From NCBI GenBank assembly GCA_000341795.1, contig AODO01000013.1, forward strand, positions 51,668 through 115,667: DNA of 64,000 nt, read 5' to 3'. Positions 34,188-41,341 of the stretch are shown piece after piece. The position numbers and the translations under genes are program-made. The DNA is from Rhodococcus triatomae BKS 15-14. GTDB lineage: Bacteria > Actinomycetota > Actinomycetes > Mycobacteriales > Mycobacteriaceae. The notes below the pieces were generated by a model. That model was not told the origin of the DNA. It saw only the letters and a list, made by a program, of their open reading frames with translations, and ran no database searches. Within the stretch, counting starts at the first letter, position 1. Each line of letters starts with the position of its first letter.

Positions 34188-35951
34188 ATGAGTGACACCG
34201 AGCAGAACCCCGAGCCGGAAACCGACAGCACAACCTTTGCCGACCTCGGCATCGACGATCGGGTGCTTCGGGCACTGAACGACGTCGGGTACGAGTCGCC
34301 CTCCCCGATCCAGGCTGCCACGATTCCCCCGCTGATGGCGGGCAACGACGTCGTCGGCCTCGCGCAGACCGGCACCGGCAAGACCGCCGCCTTCGCCGTG
34401 CCGATCCTCTCGCGCATCGACACCGAGCAGAAGCGGCCGCAGGCCCTCGTCCTGGCGCCGACCCGCGAGCTGGCGCTGCAGGTGGCCGAGGCGTTCGGCA
34501 AGTACTCCGCGCACATCCCCGGCCTGCAGGTGCTGCCGATCTACGGCGGCCAGTCCTACGGGGTGCAGCTCTCCGGGCTGCGCCGCGGCGCCCAGGTCAT
34601 CGTCGGCACGCCCGGTCGCGTGATCGACCACCTGGAGAAGGGCACCCTCGACCTCACCCATCTCGACTACCTGGTGCTCGACGAGGCCGACGAGATGCTC
34701 AAGATGGGCTTCCAGGAGGACGTCGAGAAGATCCTCGCGGAGACCCCCGAGTACAAGCAGGTCGCGCTGTTCTCCGCGACGATGCCGCCGGCGATCCGCA
34801 AGATCTCCAAGCAGTACCTGCACGATCCGGTCGAGATCACGGTCAAGGGCAAGACCTCGACCGCCACGAACATCACACAGCGATGGGTGCAGGTCGCCCA
34901 CCAGCGCAAGCTGGACGCGCTGACCCGCATCCTCGAGGTCGAGCAGTTCGAGGCGATGATCATCTTCGTCCGCACCAAGCAGGCGACCGAGGATCTCGCG
35001 GAACGTCTTCGCGCACGCGGGTTCTCGGCCGCCGCGATCAACGGCGACATCGTGCAGGCGCAGCGTGAGCGGACCATCGGTCAGCTCAAGTCCGGTGCGC
35101 TCGACATCCTCGTGGCCACCGACGTCGCGGCGCGCGGTCTCGACGTGGACCGCATCTCGCACGTCGTGAACTACGACATCCCGCACGACACCGAGTCGTA
35201 CGTGCACCGCATCGGCCGCACGGGCCGCGCCGGCCGCACCGGTGACGCGCTGCTCTTCGTGGCGCCGCGGGAACGCCACCTGCTCAAGGCCATCGAGCGC
35301 GCCACCCGCCAGCCGCTGACCGAGATCCAGCTGCCCACCGTCGAGGACGTCAACGCGCAGCGCGTCGCGAAGTTCGGGGACTCGATCACCGAGTCCCTCA
35401 ACTCCGACAGCCTCGCCCTGTTCCGCCGGCTCATCGAGGACTACGAGCGCGAGCACGACGTCCCGCTCGCGGACATCGCCGCCGCGTTGGCCGTGCAGTC
35501 GCGTGACGGCGAGGCGTTCCTCATGGAACCGGAGCCGCCTGCCCCGCCGCGCAAGGAACGCGAGCCGCGTGAGCGTCCGCCTCGCAAGTTCGACGAGGGG
35601 CCGAAGATCAACCGCGACGGTCAGGAACTCGCGACGTACCGGATCGCGGTCGGCAAGCGGCATCGCGTGGTGCCGGGTGCGATCGTCGGTGCCATCGCCA
35701 ACGAGGGCGGCCTGCGCCGCAGCGACTTCGGGCACATCAGCATCCGCCCGGATCACAGTCTCGTAGAACTGCCCGCGGATCTGGCGGACGAAACCCTCGA
35801 GGCGCTGCGCAGCACCCGGATCTCCGGTGTCCTGATCCAGCTCACCCCCGACTCGGGTCCTCCCGGTCAGCGCCCGCAGCACGGCAAGGGCAAGGGGCGT
35901 TTCGACAAGGGCGGCAAGTTCGACCGCAAGCCCAAGCGCGAGCGGTACTGA
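34188..35951 (+). CDS. deaD: DEAD-box RNA helicase DeaD/CsdA
   Basis: A 587-residue ATP-dependent RNA helicase. The Q motif (PSPIQAATIP), Walker A AQTGTGKTAAF, PTRELALQ, the DEAD-box Walker B (VLDEADEML) and SAT motif (FSATMPP) are in the first RecA domain. The second domain has the motifs DVAARGLDV and HRIGRTGRAGR. A DbpA-type RNA-binding domain follows at about 480-555, and the tail is Gly/Lys-rich. The family remodels structured RNA in ribosome assembly, mRNA decay and cold adaptation. Convergent with the SARP gene 35 bp away. Confidence 0.95.
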   Translation: MSDTEQNPEPETDSTTFADLGIDDRVLRALNDVGYESPSPIQAATIPPLMAGNDVVGLAQTGTGKTAAFAVPILSRIDTEQKRPQALVLAPTRELALQVAEAFGKYSAHIPGLQVLPIYGGQSYGVQLSGLRRGAQVIVGTPGRVIDHLEKGTLDLTHLDYLVLDEADEMLKMGFQEDVEKILAETPEYKQVALFSATMPPAIRKISKQYLHDPVEITVKGKTSTATNITQRWVQVAHQRKLDALTRILEVEQFEAMIIFVRTKQATEDLAERLRARGFSAAAINGDIVQAQRERTIGQLKSGALDILVATDVAARGLDVDRISHVVNYDIPHDTESYVHRIGRTGRAGRTGDALLFVAPRERHLLKAIERATRQPLTEIQLPTVEDVNAQRVAKFGDSITESLNSDSLALFRRLIEDYEREHDVPLADIAAALAVQSRDGEAFLMEPEPPAPPRKEREPRERPPRKFDEGPKINRDGQELATYRIAVGKRHRVVPGAIVGAIANEGGLRRSDFGHISIRPDHSLVELPADLADETLEALRSTRISGVLIQLTPDSGPPGQRPQHGKGKGRFDKGGKFDRKPKRERY

Positions 35952-35986
35952 CCCGACCGGCGGCGCCGGTCCCGGTCTCCGACCCG

Positions 35987-38818
35987 TCAGGCCGGGATGG
36001 GCGCCACCAGTGCGGTCACCTCGTCGCGACCGAGCACGCCACCGCGGTCCCGGCCGTCCGCGAGCGCGGCCGGGGAGAGGGTCGCGCGGATCTCGTTGTC
36101 GTAGCCGGCGAGGTCGACGGGGTCCATGGAGGCGGGCCGGTAACCGATGGCCGCGCCGCGGCGGTCGACGACGCCGGTGAGCAGCGCTGCCTGGTCGAGG
36201 TCGCCGCGGCGCAGCGCCGCGCACGCCAGGGTCGCGACGGCCACCAGCCACGACGTGACGTCGTCGTTGTCCACGCACACCCGGACCATCCGGGCCAGCT
36301 TCGCCTCCGCCGGACCGCCGTGACGACCCTGGGCGAGATCCACCTTCGCGCCGATCCACAGCGCCGACGCCTCGCACCAGCCGTAGCCGCAGCCGGCGGC
36401 GACGGCGACCGACTCGTCGAGGTGTGTTGCGGCGGAATCGAAGTCACCGGCCCGGAAATCGGCGGTGCCGAGGCACATGAGGGCTTCGGCTGCGGTGAAC
36501 GCCCGACCGCTCCGCCTCCCGAAGTCGAGGGACGCGGCCGCGTGGGCGCGCGCCTGGTCGACCAGGCCCGAGCCGGCCTCGAAGAACGCGAGCGTGGACT
36601 CGGCGTCGGCGCGGGCGGCGGGATCGGTGAGGTCCGCGGCGAGGTCGGTGAGCAGTCCGAAGGCGGTGAACACGCCGGGGAGGTCGCCGGCCAGGTAGTG
36701 GATGACGACGGCGCCTGCGACCGCGCGGGCGTGGACCGGCAACGCTGCCTGCGAGGCGGTGCCGCCGCGCGGAGTCATCGCGGGGGAGAGCCATCGGATC
36801 GCCTCCGCGACGTGCCCGCCGCGGTACCAGTACCAGTACACGCCGCCCGCGATGCGCAGATACGTGTCGACGTCGTCGTCGCAGAAGGCCAGCGCGGCGC
36901 GGACGTTCGCGATCTCCAGTTCCATCCGGCGCATCCACCGTGAACTGTCCCGTCCACGCAGGCCCGTGAACGCGGCGTCCGCGAGGTCGCAGACCCAGTC
37001 GGTGTGCGCCCGGCGCAGGGCGACGGTGAGGTCGGGTTCGCGGACCAGCGTCGCGTAGCCGCGCATCGTCTCCAGCATCCGGTACCGGCGCGGATCTCCG
37101 CCGACGACCGACACGAGCGACTTGTCCACGAGGGACGTGAGATTGGTCAGCAGTGCGGCGTCTCCGACGACGGCGTCCGCCGAGTCGAGGTCGAATCCGC
37201 CCTCGAAGACCGCGAGCGACTGGAACAGGCGCTGTTCGGGTTCGGTGAGCGTCTGATACGACCATTCGACCGCCGCCAGCATGGTCGTGTGCCGCGCGTT
37301 CGTGCGCGGTCCGCCGCGGAGCAGTGCGAACCGGTCGTCGACGAGTGCGCTCAGCTGGCGCACCGACAGCGTGCGGCACTGGGCGGCGGCCAGTTCGATC
37401 GCGAGCGGCATGCCGTCCAGTTCGGTGCAGAGCTGGGTGAGCATGGCCAGTTCGTCGTCGTCGGGTTCGAACACCCCGAGCTGAGCGGCGGCTCGGGCGA
37501 CGAAGAGCGCGACGTCGTCGCCGTTGTCCAGCGGCGGTACCTCGTACGCGAATTCCCCTGCGGCGAAGAGTGCTTCGCGACTGGTCGCGAGCACTCGGAT
37601 GCCCGGGCACCGGGTCAGGATCGCGGTGACGACCTCGGCGACGGGCGCCACCGCCTGTTCGCAGTTGTCGAGTACGAGCAGGGTGTCGCGCCCACGCAGG
37701 ACATCGGTGATCCCGTCGACACCGCCGGGCACCGTCAGTCCGAGGGAGGTCGCGAGTGCGTCCGCGACCTGGTCGACGTCCGTGGCGCCCGCGAGCTCGA
37801 CGAGCCACGGACCGTCGACGTCGGCTCGGGTGCGGGCCGATTCCAGTGCCAGCCTGGTCTTTCCCATCCCTCCCGGCCCGGTCAGGGTGACCAGCCGGTG
37901 GCGCTCGAGGAGCCGGGTCAGGTCGGCGAGCTGGGTTCGTCGTCCGACGAGCGGAGTGAGGGCGAGTGGGATGTTGTGGGCGAAGGGATCGGCCGGGCGG
38001 GCGGGGACAGGACCGGGTTCCGGTTCCGGTGCGGGCGTCTCGGCCGCCTGTGTCGGCCGCAGCAGGTGATCGTCGTGAGCGAGGATCGCGGAGTGCAGGG
38101 CGAGCAGGCTCGGCCGTGGGTCGGTGCCGAGTTCCTCGGCGAGGACCTCCCTGGCCCGGCGCAGCGCGTCGAGGGCGTCACCGGGCCTGCCCGCGAGGTA
38201 GTGCGCACGCGCCAGCAGTTCCCACGCGCGTTCGCGGAGCGGGTGGATTCGGGTGAGTGCGTCAAGCTGTGCTGCGGCCCAGGCGTGTTCGCCGATCTCG
38301 AGCGCCGCCTCCAAACGGTCCTCGGTGGCGTCGGTCCGGAGTGCGTCGAGCCGGCGCGCCTCCACCGCGACGGTGCCGGATTCGGGGACGTCGGCGTAGG
38401 CGTCACCACGCCAGTGGTCGAGTGCCGTGTCCAGCGTCTCGGCGGCGGCCGTGAACTCGCCCCGAGTCAGCAGGTTCCGGCCCAGCCCGGCGAGCGAAGT
38501 GAACTGCTGCCAGTCGGTGGCGTCCGGCTCCAGTGCGTACCCGTTGCCGCGGCGGACCAGCACGCGGGACTGCGCCCCGGTCCGGTGCGGATCGAGAACC
38601 TTCCGGATCCGGGCGACGTAGCCCTGCAGGGTCTGCCGCGCACTCGGCGGCGGATTCTCGCCCCACAGCTCGTCGACCAGGGCGTCGTCGGTGACCGTCT
38701 CGCCGCCGGCGACCGCCAGCCGGGCGACGAGGGTTCGCGGGATCGGGCCGCCGACCGACACGTCCGCGTCGCCGACCAGCACCCGGACCGGGCCGAGAAC
38801 CTGCAGGTAGACCGACAT
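35987..38818 (-). CDS. SARP/AfsR-like regulator with NB-ARC ATPase and TPR-like C terminus
   Basis: A 943-residue multidomain activator. Residues 1-95 are the OmpR-like winged helix (LGPVRVLVGDADVSVGG, TVTDDALVDELWG, LQGYVARIRKVLDP), 98-245 the bacterial transcriptional activation domain (DALDALRRAREVLAEELGTDP). An STAND/NB-ARC ATPase follows with P-loop TGPGGMGKTRLALE near 316, Walker B-like DTLLVLDNCEQ and GMPLAIELAAA. The last 270 residues are helical repeats. SARPs activate antibiotic and RiPP clusters by binding direct heptamer repeats. Three such repeats lie upstream at 38874-38906, between this gene and the precursor peptide. Starts at ATG 38863 or 38875 would add 15 or 19 residues; 38818 fits the usual SARP N terminus. 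Confidence 0.9.
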   Translation of the reverse strand: MSVYLQVLGPVRVLVGDADVSVGGPIPRTLVARLAVAGGETVTDDALVDELWGENPPPSARQTLQGYVARIRKVLDPHRTGAQSRVLVRRGNGYALEPDATDWQQFTSLAGLGRNLLTRGEFTAAAETLDTALDHWRGDAYADVPESGTVAVEARRLDALRTDATEDRLEAALEIGEHAWAAAQLDALTRIHPLRERAWELLARAHYLAGRPGDALDALRRAREVLAEELGTDPRPSLLALHSAILAHDDHLLRPTQAAETPAPEPEPGPVPARPADPFAHNIPLALTPLVGRRTQLADLTRLLERHRLVTLTGPGGMGKTRLALESARTRADVDGPWLVELAGATDVDQVADALATSLGLTVPGGVDGITDVLRGRDTLLVLDNCEQAVAPVAEVVTAILTRCPGIRVLATSREALFAAGEFAYEVPPLDNGDDVALFVARAAAQLGVFEPDDDELAMLTQLCTELDGMPLAIELAAAQCRTLSVRQLSALVDDRFALLRGGPRTNARHTTMLAAVEWSYQTLTEPEQRLFQSLAVFEGGFDLDSADAVVGDAALLTNLTSLVDKSLVSVVGGDPRRYRMLETMRGYATLVREPDLTVALRRAHTDWVCDLADAAFTGLRGRDSSRWMRRMELEIANVRAALAFCDDDVDTYLRIAGGVYWYWYRGGHVAEAIRWLSPAMTPRGGTASQAALPVHARAVAGAVVIHYLAGDLPGVFTAFGLLTDLAADLTDPAARADAESTLAFFEAGSGLVDQARAHAAASLDFGRRSGRAFTAAEALMCLGTADFRAGDFDSAATHLDESVAVAAGCGYGWCEASALWIGAKVDLAQGRHGGPAEAKLARMVRVCVDNDDVTSWLVAVATLACAALRRGDLDQAALLTGVVDRRGAAIGYRPASMDPVDLAGYDNEIRATLSPAALADGRDRGGVLGRDEVTALVAPIPA

Positions 38819-38873
38819 CGTGGGCGGTGGAGGGGTACTCGGTCCGGACATGGGCACCAGCATAGGTTTCCGG

Positions 38874-38906
38874 CTGCCAGTGGACTGCAAGTGGATTGCA
38901 AGTCGG
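38874..38906. promoter_or_regulatory. Three tandem 11-bp direct repeats, probable SARP binding site
   Basis: CTGCCAGTGGA, CTGCAAGTGGA and TTGCAAGTCGG follow one another without gap, giving heptamers TGCCAGT, TGCAAGT, TGCAAGT at an exact 11-bp period. Heptamers with 4-bp spacers are the classic SARP operator. The site lies in the 175-bp divergent region, 56 bp from the SARP start and 87 bp from the precursor start. Confidence 0.75.
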
Positions 38907-38993
38907 GGAAAGCGCGCGCCCAGTCGATTCCAAGAGGTGCCGGGCATCGTCTGTCGTGTCGGAAACGCCGACACAACCAACGAAGGAGACACC

Positions 38994-39149
38994 ATGCGCA
39001 ACACCGTCATCACCGAGATCCCCGCGGCCGGCGCCGAGCTGAACGAGGCGGAGCTCGCATCCGTGGCCGGCGGCATGCGTGACAGCGGCCGCTCCAGCAA
39101 GGTCATCGACGTCGTCGACGGCTGGACCGGGACCGACGCCGACTTCTGA
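38994..39149 (+). CDS. RiPP precursor peptide with double-glycine leader
   Basis: A 51-residue peptide. Residues 1-27 form a leader with the hallmark ELNEAELASVAGG (15-27), the Gly-Gly recognition site for C39-peptidase exporters. The 24-residue core (28-51) is rich in Ser, Thr, Lys and Asp: SSK at 34-36, Asp39 and Asp42, Trp44, and TGTDADF at the C terminus. There is no Cys. These side chains are what ATP-grasp graspetide ligases join as omega-esters or omega-amides. ATG 38994 has AAGGAGA at good spacing. It is followed by a hairpin and then the ATP-grasp, PpiC-like and exporter genes. The family of this precursor is not known to me. Confidence 0.85.
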   Translation: MRNTVITEIPAAGAELNEAELASVAGGMRDSGRSSKVIDVVDGWTGTDADF

Positions 39150-39166
39150 TCGGTGACGAGCGGGCT

Positions 39167-39202
39167 CCCGGGGTGCTGTCCGATCGGGGCAGCACCCCCG
39201 GG
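39167..39202 (+). terminator. Hairpin between precursor and ATP-grasp gene (attenuator)
   Basis: CCCGGGGTGCTG pairs with CAGCACCCCCGGG (12 bp with one bulged C) around an 11-nt loop, starting 18 nt after the precursor stop. No U tract. It may let most transcripts end after, or be stabilised behind, the precursor, giving more peptide than enzyme. Confidence 0.55.
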
Positions 39203-39257
39203 TGCCGGCCACCTCGTCGCTCGACCATCTGCCGATCCCCACAGCGAGGAAACTGCG

Positions 39258-40271
39258 ATGTCCACCGAAATCCTCGTCCTGACCCAGCCCGGTGACACCC
39301 ACGCCGACGCGGTGACGCGGCGACTGGTGGCCGCCGGTGCCCGGGTCACGACAATCGATCCCGCCGAGTTTCCCTCGTCGGCAACGCTGTCCCTGCACCT
39401 GTCGTCCACGGGTGCGACCCGCCGGAATCTGCACCGGGTCGACGAGTACGTCGACCTCGATCGGATCGACTCCGTGTGGTTCCGACGTCCGCAGGACCCG
39501 CGTGCTCACGACGAGATCACCGATCCGGCGGTTCGCGAGTACGTCGAGCAGGAGTGCGAGGTCTTCGCCGGAGCGCTGTGGGACGACCTGGACGCGCTCG
39601 CCGTCCCCGGTACCCGCGCCGACATCCGGCTCGCCGGCCGCAAACAGGTTCAGCTGCGACTCGCGGGACGGCTCGGATTCGAGCTGCCACCCACCCTGAT
39701 CACCACCGACCCCGACGCGTTCCTCGACTTCTGGGACACGCACGAGGGGAGGGTCGTCACGAAGCCACTGCAACGGTCCTGGCTGATCCGCGGCGACGAG
39801 AGCTTCGCCCGGATGGCCGAACCCGCGAGCACCGTCGACGTCGCGGCAGCGGAGGCGATGCGGCTCTGCCCGCTGATCGTGCAGGCCTACGTCCCCAAAC
39901 GGGTCGAACTGCGGGTGACGGTCGTCGGCACCCGGGTGTTCGCCGCGGAGATCCACAGTCAGGACGGCAACCACACCCGCCTCGACTGGCGGTGCTACGA
40001 CCCGTCCACCACTCGGTACGGCGTGCACACCCTGCCCGACGACGTCGCGCGGCGATGCGTCCTGCTCGTCGCCGAACTCGGCCTGCGCTACGGCGCGATC
40101 GACCTCATCCTCACGCCGGACGGGCGCTACGTGTATCTCGAGGTCAACCCCTCCGGGCAGTGGCTGTGGATCGAGGACGCCACCGGTCTGCCCGTCACCG
40201 CGGCGATCGCGGACCTCCTGCGGTCCGGCGCCGACCGACATCTGACGAACCCCGTGATCGGAGCACTGTGA
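39258..40271 (+). CDS. ATP-grasp peptide ligase (MvdC/MvdD-like, graspetide maturase)
   Basis: A 337-residue ATP-grasp protein. The N-terminal 120 residues form the pre-ATP-grasp region (ILVLTQPGDTHADAVTRRL, SVWFRRPQ). The ATP-grasp core includes RKQVQLRLAGRLGFELPPTL, VVTKPLQ (about 164-170), IVQAYVPKRVELRVTVVG and the Mg-binding end DLILTPDGRYVYLEVNPSGQWLWIE (Glu and Asn ligands near 294). This is the layout of enzymes that form ester or amide cross-links in microviridins and other graspetides. It probably modifies the peptide encoded 108 nt upstream. Its stop overlaps the next start by one base. Confidence 0.85.
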   Translation: MSTEILVLTQPGDTHADAVTRRLVAAGARVTTIDPAEFPSSATLSLHLSSTGATRRNLHRVDEYVDLDRIDSVWFRRPQDPRAHDEITDPAVREYVEQECEVFAGALWDDLDALAVPGTRADIRLAGRKQVQLRLAGRLGFELPPTLITTDPDAFLDFWDTHEGRVVTKPLQRSWLIRGDESFARMAEPASTVDVAAAEAMRLCPLIVQAYVPKRVELRVTVVGTRVFAAEIHSQDGNHTRLDWRCYDPSTTRYGVHTLPDDVARRCVLLVAELGLRYGAIDLILTPDGRYVYLEVNPSGQWLWIEDATGLPVTAAIADLLRSGADRHLTNPVIGAL

Positions 40272-41341
40272 TGGCCCACCCCTCGGACACTGTCACGACG
40301 GACATCTCGCCGACAACCCACTCGACCCTGCTCTCCGATGCACTGGGACTGCTGCGCCGGCTCGACCCCGGCGAAGCCGGTGCGGAACGGGCACTGGAAC
40401 CGTTGCGTGCCTGCCATCCCGGAAACCGGATGCGTCTGCTGCGGCACCGCGAGGCGGTCGACGAATCCGCGCACTTCGGTCTGCTCATCACCGAGCCGGG
40501 CGCGGGCACCACGACGCTGTCCTGGACTCCGGAGCGCGCCGTGCCGTGGTCGCTTCGCGGCAGCCAGCGCACCGCCGAGTCGATGTTGTTGCGGGTCAAC
40601 GGCGAACCGCTCGCCATCGAGGAGGCGATGGGGTACCTCGACGTCCTGTGGGAGGAGACGCGACTGCTCGATCGCCTGGTCACCATGTGCCTGGTGCGTC
40701 AGGAACTCGCCGAACGCCCGGTGTACCTCGACCGGGAGGCGCTGCAGCACGCGATGGACGCGTTTCGCCGGGCGCGCGGACTGCTCACCCCTGATGCGAC
40801 CGACGAGTGGATGCGTGAGCGCGGACTCGGGATCGATGCGCTCGAGGACCTGGTGGAACGGGAGGCGGCGATCGCGGGGCTCAAGGCACGAATACTTGCC
40901 GAACGACCCGTGGACCGCACCGAACTGGACCGCGCGCGGATCGTGCGGGTCCGCTTCACGGAGCGTTCGCTCGCGGACGCGTTCGTCGCGATGGTCCGGG
41001 GTCGGTCGGGGGCGTGCGACGTCCGGGCGGTCGCGTCGGCCGCGGCCGGGGCGTTCGCGGTCGCCTCCGCGGTGACCGGTACGGAGTTCCTGGAGGTACC
41101 CGCGGACGCCGTCGGCCGGGTCGCCGCTGGCACGGTCCTCGGACCCGACGCGGACGGCGACGGATGGTCGGTGGCGCAGGTGGTGGCGGTGTTCCCGGCG
41201 ACCCCGGGGCCGAACACGGAACGACAGCTCGCCGACCTGGCATTCGAACGTTGGGTGGCGGACCGCCGCCGGGACGCCAGGATCGAGTGGTTCTGGGGCC
41301 CGTCGGCGAAGACACCCACCGGGCCGGTGGGGGCGTCGTGA
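40271..41341 (+). CDS. PpiC/SurA-like peptide-maturation protein
   Basis: A 356-residue protein with no signal peptide, so cytosolic. Residues 1-105 are not recognised. Residues 108-215 resemble the SurA/PrsA N-terminal chaperone domain (LLRVNGEPLAIEEAMGYLDV, LVRQELAERPVYLDREALQ, FRRARGLLTPDATDEWMRERG). The last 130 residues look like a diverged parvulin/PpiC region. Proteins of this layout occur with ATP-grasp RiPP cassettes as putative peptide-maturation components; their action is unproven, possibly holding or isomerising the precursor. It overlaps both neighbours, by 1 bp with the ligase and 4 bp with the exporter, which argues for one complex or pathway. Confidence 0.72.
   Translation: MAHPSDTVTTDISPTTHSTLLSDALGLLRRLDPGEAGAERALEPLRACHPGNRMRLLRHREAVDESAHFGLLITEPGAGTTTLSWTPERAVPWSLRGSQRTAESMLLRVNGEPLAIEEAMGYLDVLWEETRLLDRLVTMCLVRQELAERPVYLDREALQHAMDAFRRARGLLTPDATDEWMRERGLGIDALEDLVEREAAIAGLKARILAERPVDRTELDRARIVRVRFTERSLADAFVAMVRGRSGACDVRAVASAAAGAFAVASAVTGTEFLEVPADAVGRVAAGTVLGPDADGDGWSVAQVVAVFPATPGPNTERQLADLAFERWVADRRRDARIEWFWGPSAKTPTGPVGAS

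Noticed and set aside
39149..39257. A second precursor peptide between the first and the ATP-grasp gene
   Set aside because: No frame with a start, ribosome site and GG leader is present; the stretch holds only the hairpin and the ligase ribosome site.
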